Shown here one piece after another: positions 39,301 to 51,900 of a DNA stretch of 64,000 nt (within the stretch, counting starts at the first letter, position 1; each line of letters starts with the position of its first letter). The translations under genes and the position numbers were made by a program. Origin of the DNA: Rhyzopertha dominica (lineage: Eukaryota > Arthropoda > Insecta > Coleoptera > Bostrichidae); NCBI GenBank assembly GCA_025024175.1, contig QCXZ01000138.1, positions 47,463,092 to 47,527,091 on the forward strand, in the 5' to 3' direction. The notes under the pieces were generated by a model. That model searched no databases. It was not told the DNA's origin and was given only the letters and a program-made list of their open reading frames with translations.

Positions 39301-41849
39301 AGTTTTTCCCCACTTTCTTCCTCTGCATTTGTGATGTATCCATAAACATTCAAAACTATTTATTTAGCTTCAGGTGATAAATTGACTATTCGGGTACATC
39401 AGTTCCAACATTATTGTCAAAAACATCTTCCGACTTCGACTTATTTATCAACGTTGATTTCCCTTCTTGTGGATGGGAAACCTCCACCCTATTCCACGCT
39501 CTCTACATTTTTATAGTAAGTAAGTGGTATAAGAATATTTCAATTTGTAGTGTTTTCCCAAAATTTATTGCTAATAAAATGTATAGTCTTGAAAGAAACT
39601 GTTGTATGGAGAAATTATGCAACTAATAATAACCAACAAACGAAAAACACGTGAAAATGTAAAAAGTCGACTGGTTGACACACCAGAAGAAAGTTATTGT
39701 TTTTAAAATTTGACACAGCGTAACAAGGGATTAGAAGAGATTAAACAGGTTCCCAGGTAAACATTTTAGGGAAATTTTGCCGGTGCATTTCCAGGAATTA
39801 AAGCTCTTTATACATATTTTCTTAGAACACAATTAAAAGCAGGTTGCAGGTAAATATGTTCAAAAAGATAATTTGTATTCATTTTAAAATTGAGTACAAT
39901 CCATCCTCACAGACCTAGTTCAAGTCTATTGTAATCATCTGGGCGTTTACGGTTAGGTCGTAATAAAGTGCTTTAAGAATCAAAACCTTTATTAGCAGAA
40001 TATTTTAGGTCGGTCTTTACCAATACTTATAACTCAGGAATATATGCTAAAAACGTCAATGGTTATCTTTCGGTTAATATTTGATTTATTTCTGATATAA
40101 CAATTTCGTTGTATCCCAATTCTTATCAAATTCAAATTTCCAGGTAGGTATTTTTTGATCTGGTCACCTGTAAGTTTAAACCGCCGGATTACGTTACATT
40201 GACTCTAAACAATGCGTGGCTTATCCCTTATAGGGTTATTTCGAAGCGCTCCGAATTCCTTAGAAATTTCAGGCAACCTCAATTCAATTATAAATCGGGT
40301 CTAATGGCACACACCTGGTGAGGGGATATGAGTTGGTATCGGTCGGTAGTTTAGAACCTCAGGCAAATTTCTGCACAAGAATTTGAGTGCGAGGAATTCC
40401 AATTTAGCTCATGGTTAGTCAGTTACCTATTGAAGAATTGCTTACGTTCTTATGTTAGTAAATTCTAAGCAACGTTATTTGCTAGTTAGTTTGGGGTTAG
40501 TTAAAAGATTTTAAATAGACTTACTGATGGTTGCAAAGAAAGAGTAAACCTCAGCCCAACTGAACTAGCGTTTTCTGATTGTACATTGTTTCCTGTAACA
40601 AATGCAAATATGGGTAAGTTCATGTTACGCAATGAATAAAACTCGTAAGGGTTTGTGAAAATTTTATTTAAAGACATCAAAATAATGTGGAACACAATTG
40701 CAAATACTCGTGACTAGCCGATAAGGCACATGATCAAATGATGCTTGGAAGTCATGGCATTTACGTCCGTCTCTCAAACACGTATACTTAGGGCAAGAAT
40801 GTGTTAACGAAAAATCTACACACATTTCACAACAAACGCTCACCAACATTCTTAGATTTGCGTAGATAACTACAAATTAGAGTGGCGTACAAACAGCTGT
40901 TGTTAAAAATATATATACCTGCTCCAAAAACAACTTTGCCCGAGTTCTTGGCGACTTATTTGTAAAACAATATTCCATAAGCGTTGGCAAAAATCTTCAA
41001 GATCCTAAAGTGAATAAAATAAAAAATAAATAAAAATTGCAGGTTGCTATTGAAATAAAAGTTTTTTAACATCTTATCGTAAGTTTGGTAGCCCATTTTT
41101 TAATTTGTTTACTCCTACATGGCTTGCAAACTAGAAGTTAGAAAAAAGCAATTATAATTTAGTTGGGCGAGTTCTTAAGGCCAATGTATTTCTGGTGTGA
41201 ACTTACCAAAGGCGTAAGAACAAACATTTTTAACACAGCAAGATTCAAAATACCATTAGGAAGTGCGAAAAATACACTTGGTATTTCAGTTGCAGAAATT
41301 GTGGTATGGTGCCCTAAAATACAAGAAATGACGGTTTTTATACCTATAATAATATTTTATAGGGCCCCCCTAGTGTCAAATACAAACAAAAAGGGGACCG
41401 GTTAAATAATAAAAGTAATTGAAAACGGGATTTAGAAAACATGTTTTAAGATACTTTCACTAATTTAGGTGAAAATAAAACCAAAGATCCTCGGTTTCTG
41501 CAAACCCAAAAGCAAATATGAACTATTTATGATTGATATTGAAGATTGAAGTCCGTTAAAAAAGGTGCTTTTTCGTTAAACAATAGAAAATTATTAAGAT
41601 ATTAATACACCATAGAGGAACAATTCTACTAAGAAATTCTACCCTATTTGTTGCATTTTGGTATTCCCACCCTCGTAGGTCTTTTTTATGAATAGGTAGG
41701 TATAACAAATCGTCCTAAGTGAAACAGTTTAAAGCTTAAGAGTTAAGTATATTTTTATAGATTTTCTATCCTGACGCGCTGATTTAAGCATGCCATAAAA
41801 AACTCATGGTAACCTTTATGATTTACTTAAAAATTAGCTTCACAGTATA

Positions 41850-42145
41850 CAGGGTGTTCCATAAGTAATAGTGCACAGTAAAACTACATATTTATGCGCA
41901 AAATTATTAAGAATTAATCAAACTCATCTTAGTCCAAAAACGAATATTGACAACGATACAGGACGTTAAATATGTTTTTAAAATTTTTAATAACTTTCGG
42001 AAAAATGGTAGTATTTGCATGAAGTTTGACACACTGGGGTATTTTGAGCCAGGGAATTCAAATATTTAACTAGATTGACTACTAGTTGCAAGTGGCGTTA
42101 TCTACGGTATTTCACGCATGTATTTAATATATTTTTATGTAATAA
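41850..42145. repeat. Dispersed repeat C, uninterrupted copy
   Basis: Starts acagggtgttccataagtaa. It shares cacagtaaaac, catcttagtccaaaa, atattgacaa and gtggcgttatctacgg with the two flanks of 21867-22325. Non-coding. Confidence 0.6.
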
Positions 42146-42284
42146 TAAAAATTTAACTATAACATTTTTAGGTCAACTTCTCTTGCTCAATTTTGGTTTA
42201 CAACTAAGGGAACGTATATGAACCAATATCCCATTAACTTAAACTAAATTTCATACTAAGTAAAATAAGTGTACACTCATTTCT

Positions 42285-42563
42285 GTGTCTGTTACAATAC
42301 TTCTTTGGCCTATCAGATTTCTACTGCTTTGTAGTGTGATTTTAGTTATCGTGATTAGGATTATTGTTGCTGAAATAGTTTCTAAGCTACTTCTGAGGAA
42401 AGCACGACATGAGTGTCGAAAAGGCAAGACCAAACAAGCAACATGGAAAGCAGCCCGGAAAACAAATACTCACTTTAGGATCAAAATTAAACTGCTCTTC
42501 AAGAGGGCCAGCAAGAGGGATTTTCTAAAGAGCCTTGTGTACGAAAAACGAAAAGTACTGTGA
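42285..42563 (+). other. Unassigned ORF with one TM segment and basic tail
   Basis: An open frame of 92 codons beginning at GTG, not ATG. It encodes a hydrophobic helix (LLLCSVILVIVIRIIVAEIV) and then a Lys/Arg-rich tail (RKARHECRKGKTKQ and onward) to a TGA at 42561-42563. It lies just past the 3' end of the adhesion GPCR, on the opposite strand. No upstream exon found. It could be a terminal exon of an unrecognised gene or chance. Confidence 0.2.
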
Positions 42564-42904
42564 CGAACTGAAAGTTTAGGAGCATTTAGTAACATTAATC
42601 GTCACCAATTGTTAAAAGCTGTAAGGCATATTGAATAGCTTGTGTCGTATTTAGGGTCATTATTATTTTAATAGAAAATGTCATAAATGTATAATAGACA
42701 ATTAGTAGAAGCTGAAGAATTGTAATTTTTTCCGGATTTTAACAAACTTATCACGCATATCAGTGGAAATCTTTCGGTTAACACATCCTTTATCACAGAA
42801 AATACCATCGATTGATATTTATCAGGTACAAAAAAGCAAGAAAACTTACACAATCCAGATCTGTATAAATCTCCATTGCTGAATATTACCTAGCAGAAAA
42901 TTCG

Positions 42905-45900
42905 TTAGCACTCAGTCCTGAATATTTCAGTTACGGATTCAGGAACTTTGGTCTCCTCTTCAGCCTCCTCCTGAATCTCCTCAATGACACTTGGTGCAGG
43001 TGGCTTCGAAATCTTCCGAAAGCTCGTGGATGGAACTGGAACCCTATTTTCCAGTTCCACATCCGTGTCCGTCGTCCTGTTGAGCAAATAATCGAGATCG
43101 TGAGAAATGCTATCTAGCATGCCGTCCAGCTTATCGTTTATCACATTTGGTCTTGCTTCCACGTCCTCGGTTAAAACTTCTTTAGTCGCCATTCTTTCCC
43201 TGCCTTCTGGCTGCTGTCTTTCGGATTTTGTGGACGGATCTTCTAGTATCCTAGCTATGGCCTCGTCGGGCGTTATCGTAATACGTGGGGGAGCATAACT
43301 GAACGTCGTGTAATCCTGTGCCGCCTTCATAGATGACGCCACCAAGTCCAGCTCTACGCAAACTTTGGTCGAAAGAATGTCTGGGTGGGTACGACGGAAT
43401 GATTTCGGACTGCTGCTGTAGTCTTCCAAGTCCTTTCCGTTGTGTTGCATCGTGGGTGGTTTATCTGTAAAGCTTGTTGTTTCTAGATGGTAGACATCCA
43501 AGGGAGGTGATTGGTAAGGCTCGGTCAAGAGATGATGTTCTGGTTTCCCGCTACCAACGCTCTGGTGCTTACGATGAGGGACTGCTTCGCTCTCCACTTC
43601 TGGTTCTTGCTTTGTGAAAACTGAAACAAATTATGAAATGTGTTTGTTTCAGGGCATACCAGTGATGTGGTGGCGTTACTAAAACATGGTATTTTAGATA
43701 AACATGACAATATAGAAATAAATTATTTGCATGCTTACGACTTTTTCTATGTGTAATTCAATCTTTCGGTTTTCACTAATGATAATGACCCTGACGAAAT
43801 TAAAAATGCAACCCAAAATACATTCTCATCGCCAATGTGGTTATTTTACATAATGGTATTATTTTAAAAATAAATTGGGAATCCATGACGGCTATGCGCT
43901 ATGGTTTCTGCCACTGTATTTATTAAAAGTCAAAATGTATTCAAATGATGAAAAAACAGATATGATTTTGATTTATGGTGAATGCAAGAAAAATGCTTCC
44001 GCTGCTGCCCGTTTATACAGACAACGTTTCTCAAATAGAAGAGCTCCTGCCGATACAATTTTCAAGAGACTTGAATTAACTTTAAGGACAAACTGGCCAC
44101 CACTGAAAGAGTCAAGAGAAAGAACAGCAACAGGCCGTTACAATGAAATTAGAGCAACCGTATTAGTCTGTCTTCAGTACACCGAATAATTAAAGGCAAT
44201 CAATTTCATCTGTATCACTTGCAATTGGTTCAGGCCTTAAAGGAGACATATTATCCTAAAAGACTGGCTTTTTGTAACTTTTTTCGGGAACACCAAAATT
44301 TGAATGTGAGATTTTATGACAACATTTGCTTCTCAGATGAAGCAAGATTTTCTAATAATGGTGGAGTTAACAAACATACCATGCATTATTATGAGCAAGA
44401 AATTCCACGTCAGAACAATTAATTTAATTTTAATTATTTTACCTCATATAAAGAACAATTACCATAAAATAACAAAAGCATAGCCACAAAGAAAATTGAG
44501 TGAAGCCTCATAGATAACATAATAGTTTGGGATTGTAAGGTATACCACAGAAAATTTTTAAGAACTATGTAAAGTAGGTTCGATAATTAATCGTTATGAT
44601 ATTCATTCATACTGATCTCTATCTTGTTGTAAGCACAATTCTAAAGATCAAATTTTTCACAAACTACAGATAACAGGCCATGGGTATATTGAGTAAACGC
44701 ATTAATATATAAAGTGTTCCGTTTAAAACAAGATAGTAATTGAGTGTTCTTTTCGATTTTTATTTAAATTGCCTTTGAAAACTGGGCTAGTTGTCACATG
44801 TTAACAGAAAACAAGCAATAACATCGTCAACATATCCAAAACAGAAAAATATGTACTTTTTTGCTAAATAAGTATTTTCCTCTACTACTTACATAAATTT
44901 TCTGTCAACAGTGGAATCAATTTCGCTTCATTGCTAAACCTGTTGCTCGTGTGTATTTTTTAAACTAAATAGCATGTTTAAAGTATCATAAACTTACGGT
45001 TTAGTAAGAGCATTTATTTAAGATTTCTCTTACTATCTCCAGGCACTATAATTGAGAATATACCATTTACGGTCGAGTGACACTAATTTTGACCACATTA
45101 GGGCGACAACTGTTGCTAATTTTTTGAAAAAAAATGTCAATCGAGTTTTCTAGAGGTGATGGGTGATATTGTGCATATTTTTAACAAATGATTTACCTTT
45201 TACCATGAGTTCTTTATAAACTACTAGGACACTGTTTGTCTTAACGGGAGATATATTTTGTAAATATTTGTTGAAATACTCTGATAACAACAGATAACAA
45301 CCTTATTCTTCAAAGTATTAATTGTTAAGTTCTTATTTGGTCTACTAAATAATCACATTGACTGTAGTTTCGCAATGTGTAGAGTTCCTCATTTAAATTC
45401 GCATTTTCTCCACTGCATGTAGCACTCTTGGCATTCATTAAGTAAAAAAAAAATTAAAGCAATGATGAAGTGGTTCTGAGTAACGGTGGAGAAAATACAT
45501 AGAACGTAAGGAAGGCTACGTAAAAATATGACATACTTATTATCAATATTGCTTTATTAAATTTTGTCTAACAACGTTTTCAAGGTTTTTATGTTGCCTC
45601 GTATAATGTACTGGACTAATTTAGTGACTGACAGCAGAAGTACCAACGCAAAAATTGTTAATAAAAGCAGAGTTCACTGGAAACGCCTTTGCATACAACA
45701 GTTCTCTGCATTTTCAACTATTTTGTAGTTATGGAAAGACTACGTCCACCTGGACTAATTTATATACCAGGTGATTTTTGAAAACCTCACACCTTAAATA
45801 ACTTTAAATAGAGGAAAAATTTAAAATTTTGCAAAAACAGGTAAACTTTTGTTTGCAGGGGCACAACTTTTGAGATAAGTTTTTAATGGATAGCGCTTAC

Positions 45901-48900
45901 CCTCTTAGCGGGGTAGATACCCCTTCAAAAATTTTAAATGAAACTACCCATCTTACGATTCATCATTTAAAAGCTTATTACACAAGGAGTCTTGCCATGT
46001 AATTAGTTTTACTATTTTTTACCCATTGACGGGGTAGTGGGTCAAAAAGTGCATTGTAGCAAGTGGCTTATAAAATGGAATATTTTGGACTTTTTTTAAC
46101 AAAATTTATTGTCTTGCAGTTACAATAAAAATTGTCCTTACTTAAGCCTAAAAAAAACTTGTTAAAAATAATTGTTACACAAAATGCCAAAAATATAACG
46201 TTATTAATCCTTTAATCACAGAGTAATTAGAAAACCAACGTGACCCTGAAGGAAATCCAATGTTGGATGAATACGAATTATTTTACCAACATGATGGAGC
46301 CCCACCGCATTACGCCATTAATGTGCGAAATTGGTTAAATCATAGATTTCCTCTTCACTGGATTGGTAGGCGTGGAACAATTGAATGCCCGCCACGATCA
46401 CCCGATTTGACTGCTTTAGATTCCTTTCTATGGGGTCATTTAAAATCTGTGGTTTGCAAAACACAACCTACTGGCCTGGACGATCTGCGAGAAAGAATTA
46501 ATAACGAGTGCAGGAGGATTCCACCTGAAACTTTCCGAAAAGTGCAGCAGGAGTTCGAGAACCGTCTGTATTATTGTATGGAAAGAGGTGGTGCACATTT
46601 TGAGAATCTATTGTAAGGTTTCAATTTCTATGGTTTTGTTCACACTGTTTTTGGAGTTACAAATAAATAATTTTTCTTTTTCGTGGACATGGACTTTCTA
46701 AAAAATTACATTATAAATACTTTAATGTTAATAATAAAGTTAAAAGAAAATTTTCAGTATTCTGGGAGTTTTTTTTAAGTGTCATATTTTTTACAAGTTG
46801 TTTGTTTAAATTTAGGGTTTTCGTAAGGACAAATTTTATTTCCGCTCTAAAATAAAATACATTTTGTTGAAAAGAGTCCAAAATATTCAATTTAATAAGC
46901 AACCTTTTTCGTAGGCACTATTAATCTATTACCCCGTTAATAAGTTGAACGTGGTAAAACTAATTACATGGCCAGACTCTTTGTNAAATAANCTTTCAAA
47001 TGATGTATCACAAGATGGATAGTTCCATTTAAAATTTTNAAAGGGGTGTCTACCCTGCTCAGAGAGTAAGCGCTATCCATTAAAAACTTATCTCAAAAGT
47101 TGTCCCCCTGCAAACAAAAGTTTACCTGTTTATGCAAATTTTTAAATTTTTGCTATATTTAAAGTTATTTAAGGTGTGAAGTTTTCAAAAAATCACCCTG
47201 TATATAGCGCTTTGACTCCGTTTAAAAAGCTATACCTGTTATCTCAGAAACTGCCTAAACACACTGCGTTTGTTGAAAGCTAAGGTGCATTGTTACAACA
47301 AATCCTTTGTGTTCCTATATCAGCATGCAACATTCATCAGCACACAAACACACAACACATGATAAACTTACATTTCAGCGGGCTGTTCACGGAATCGGAA
47401 CTGAAGTAGACGTCGTCCTTGTTCAGTTTTAATCTTCTCAGGAAGTGTTGGCGCATCGAGGCCTCGGAATTCAAAATGTATGAGAGGATTAGACACAGGC
47501 CCTGCAAAATAGAGTTGCTCAGGCAATCTTCTGTTGATGCTTACCCACCACGAGGTAAATTACACCGAAGCGTCGAGGGAGGACGGAAATTTTGGGATTA
47601 GCGAGTTCTTTCGGTATTTACGTTGTAACGAGGCTGGTTTATTTGATAACGGATAAAAGAGATGCGGTGGGGACGTTTTGTCGGTGTGCTTTAAAGTATA
47701 GCGTCTTTAGTAAATTAAAAAAGATGTTCAGTTATCTCTATTAAGATACAGGCTATTGATAAATAGATTTGTTGGACTGCAGAATTCTTCGCCCCTTGTA
47801 ACATGCTTATACGCAAGTAGTTCCTTTAGCACGTATTTCTTCCTAAGCAAAACTTTTATCTTAGTTATGATGGAAAAGTTCGTCTTGTAGCAGAAATCGG
47901 AGAGAGGGCAGTGGTGGTTTCTATGAAGGGCTTTATAATACATCTACATATAAAACATCTACACAACTTAAACAAACCCAAATTAAAAACATTGTAAAAA
48001 GCTACTCATCGTATTATATACTATATAGGTTTTAGAAAAAGCTGCAAACATGTTCTTGGCTTCGGCTATTACTTCCACATCCAACGGATGGGAAGTATTG
48101 TATCGCGAAAAAATTTTCAAATTTTTTTTTATTTGCTCATTCGCTTTAAAATGGTCGAAAACGCAAAAAAACAAAATTTGAGCAAAAAAAATTTCTTGTC
48201 TGTGTGTCTATGGTTTTGTTTGTACACACGATAACTTTCGAAATACCTAATATATGAACTTGAAATTTGGCAAACGTATAAACCTCAACTCCCCAAAGCG
48301 ACCTATCGTTTGTGGGGAAAGTGGGATATCGAGAAGGGGGCGAAATTGAAGGTAACTACCCTTTTTGCAAATTTTTATCTTTTGATAATTTTTTCGTTTT
48401 AGTATATGATTAGTAGTATAACTGCGAGTATTATTCGTTTATATAAATTTTCGGTGCAGCAAACTGTTTAGAAGATATTAGCAAAAAAGCGTCACTTAAA
48501 GAAAACTGTTTTTCCTAAATATCTCCAAATATATTTGATATATTCAAAAAATAAAAATGCCATCACATGGGAAATAAAAATTTGTCACAAAAAGTGTCTT
48601 AGAAAATTTATTCAAAATTTTGACATTTTCGAAATATTTCCAAAAAACCTATTTTGGTCCCTGCTTGTACGATTTTTTTAAAATTTTGGTACTATATACA
48701 AAATCAAATTTCTGATCAGAAAGCAATCTTGTAATTTTTTGTTAAGTTAATAATTTTCGAGTTATTTGGAAAAAAACGATTTTTAAATTTATATATTTTT
48801 GCTAATATAACGAGGACTGTTTGTCTTAGAAAAAATGTGTTGAGAGACAAAATTCTCAAAATCTGATTACTAATCGTACAGTATAAGAAATAAAAACGTA

Positions 48901-51900
48901 AATGTCATTTTGACAATTGGATGTGGAAGTATTGATTCAATTTGCAGCGGTTTTTTTGCTTGAAATAAAATTATATCGGTGATTTGCCATCAACGGCGGA
49001 ATTTTCAGGATCACCGACAATTTTTTCATATTATGTTGTTTTTTACATTAAGAGTAGTTTATTGTCCACGATGCACTATAGGGCAGTTTTATGCTACTAA
49101 TCTAAATAAAATTCTCATTAGCAATAAGAATACTTAATAATACAGCAATAGATTAGTGATACTTCAAGTATGACTAGTTATTAACTCTAAGTTACAAAGG
49201 ACAAGGAACAATCACGGGCAAATGAGTTACTTAGAAACAGACACCTACAAGACCCATTCAGTCAAGCTAGAGTCAATAAGGATTTTATATTATATTTTTA
49301 TAGCTGAAAGAACAGGTTCGTAGTTTTTTTTACCACCATCAAGAAACGAAGAAAGATATATCGACCTTCGGTTTTCCAATTTATCTTGCTTGATTAATGA
49401 GCTATAACAACTAACTAAATAAAAATTCGCTTCGAAATTAGTTATAATTCGTTGAGCTCACTTAAATTATGCCATTTTGTCTTATTTATTGGCGGCAAAA
49501 TAAAAATATTAGTGGATATAAAAAAATTGAGAACATAAGGATTTGGGCATTCTTCAGCTTCGTAATTAAATTCCTAAATTTAGCTGATAGCTGTCAAAAG
49601 ATCGAAAACAAAATACGTGCTAATTAACTATCATCTTTGATACTAAAGCACATTAATTGCAATTCCATAATTACAGGCGTGAAGTGTAAAAATTTATCCA
49701 AATAATTGCAATAGTTTCATGAGAGACACTTATGCCAATACGATATTTTTTCAAATTAGGAACATTTTACCTTAATACATCTGACAAAACCAAAATTTCC
49801 TAACAATAGTACGATTAAAATCTTTCCAAATAATGAAGCTATTCGACATTTTTTAAATTTTAAAACTTTCACTTTTGGCATCTAGCGTCGAAATGAAACG
49901 TCACGCGGGAAATTTCATTTCACTAATGAAAAAATTCGTCCAAGAACATGTATACTACTATTTTTCTATCCTTTACGGTTAGCAAGATACCCCACAAATG
50001 CACGAATTCCCATTTGGTGTCAAGCTACCTGATATAAGTGTTCGTTGAATTCTGTATGTCTATTTGGGAATAAACAAAGTAAGTGCAAGATGGGTTTCCT
50101 AAAAACTTTGGTTGTTCAGCGCCAATGTTGTGTTAAATCTGTACCATCCTCTTCGTAGGCATGTGGACGAGACCCAAAGTTTGTATTAGAGTTGAACCAG
50201 GAGATCAAACTGTGGTTCTCGATCAAAAAGTGAATTAAAGGAGCGCAGGCATAAAGGACAAGGACCTGTTAACTAAAAAGCTGATGGCTACGATTTTTTG
50301 GAATTTTGAGGAGATTCTTTTGATAGATTTCAGAGAAACTAACACCACAGTGAATGGTGCATATTATGCATCTTCGTTGCTTAAGTTGCGATACAATGTA
50401 CGTGAAAAAAGAAGGGGGCTTGCGCTTTTAAGTACAAACCAAGACAATGTATTTTAAAGAGTTTGAGTTATCAGACAGAATACGTAATAACTGTATTGAA
50501 GCTAACTGAGATAATATTGAGAAATGGTAAAACAACATTGTTTTATTTTGACCTCACAATTTTAAGGCAGGGCAATTCTAGCGTTGTCCTCATATCTCAT
50601 AAAATACGTATTACTATTTGCTAACTTTTAGCGCATTAAAAAAAAAACTCTTCCGCAGTTACAAAATTTCTTTAGTCGTACATTTTAAGAAAAAAAATTG
50701 TACAAGAGCAGACATTATTTCTGAAATTCAGTTCCAATCTGCGCCAACATGTCCTCAATACGTGGACACATTTCATACTCTTTAAGTTGTATATTTTACA
50801 TTTAACGATAACTTTTCCAACGTTACTTACCAGCAAAGTAGCCGCTACGGAAAACTCGTAATGCCAGAACAGTGTCTTGGGCACATTAACGTAAACGATG
50901 CTGCTTGCCGTGACCATTACTATACAGAAGAAGACACCAGCAGACCTCCACAGCACATCTGCCCTGAAAATTCCTGTAAACTCTATCAAACATACTTCAA
51001 AACCGGTAACTCACCGTTTTTTGAGCATCTTCGAGCACTTTATGTGAGCGGCTATGAATTTCTTTAGTTTCTTGGTCACGATGAAATATAAAAACACGAA
51101 GAGTATGAATATCACAGTCGAACACGTGACGAATATGTTGAACGATAAGGTGCCTACTCGGAGCCACCAAGAATTGAGCTTTATGTTCATGGTGCGATGA
51201 GCCAGATGGGTACCGAAGACCGTTATTACCGGAACACCTGGAAAACAAAATTCCACACTAACGTTTGCTTGCCCTCGCCGCTGAAAAAGAAAATAAACTA
51301 ATAGTGACGTAGTTGAATTATATTTTGTTCCAAACATTGTCAGGAAAAAACAGTGCAAGATATCCCTCAATCCTTTCTTCGAGATGTTCGTAAGAATCTG
51401 AAGCCTTAAGGCCTGAAGGAGTGAGGATGAAATTATAAAATTTAACAAATAGATTTCAAGAGTTATCAAAAATCGATGTATACACCGATCGATGGACCAT
51501 TTTATAATTTTAGAAAAACTTGCTCTTATTGGTTTCCAAAACTCCATATACTCCTATATATGGGTTTTCTTAGTACAATAATTCGAAGTTGATTGTAATG
51601 TTTTAACACAACAACGTAAAAAGACAGGATGTGAAGTTTAACTCTAGGTCATTTTTCGTCGATATACCCAAAAAGTGCACATTGTAACTACCAAATCTCA
51701 TAATAAGCCACCGTATCAAGTTTTGAGTTCGAAGACTTACAGTATTGGAGTTCTATACTACAGCACTCAATCAACAGTTCGTCGCTGTGGTATATTAAAA
51801 CCTTTATTATAAATTGTCAGTTTCAGTAATGAGTATGATATTTACTATTATCTTTCGCTAGCAGAACATCAAAAGCTTACTCTAGAATTAGTTTTGAAAG

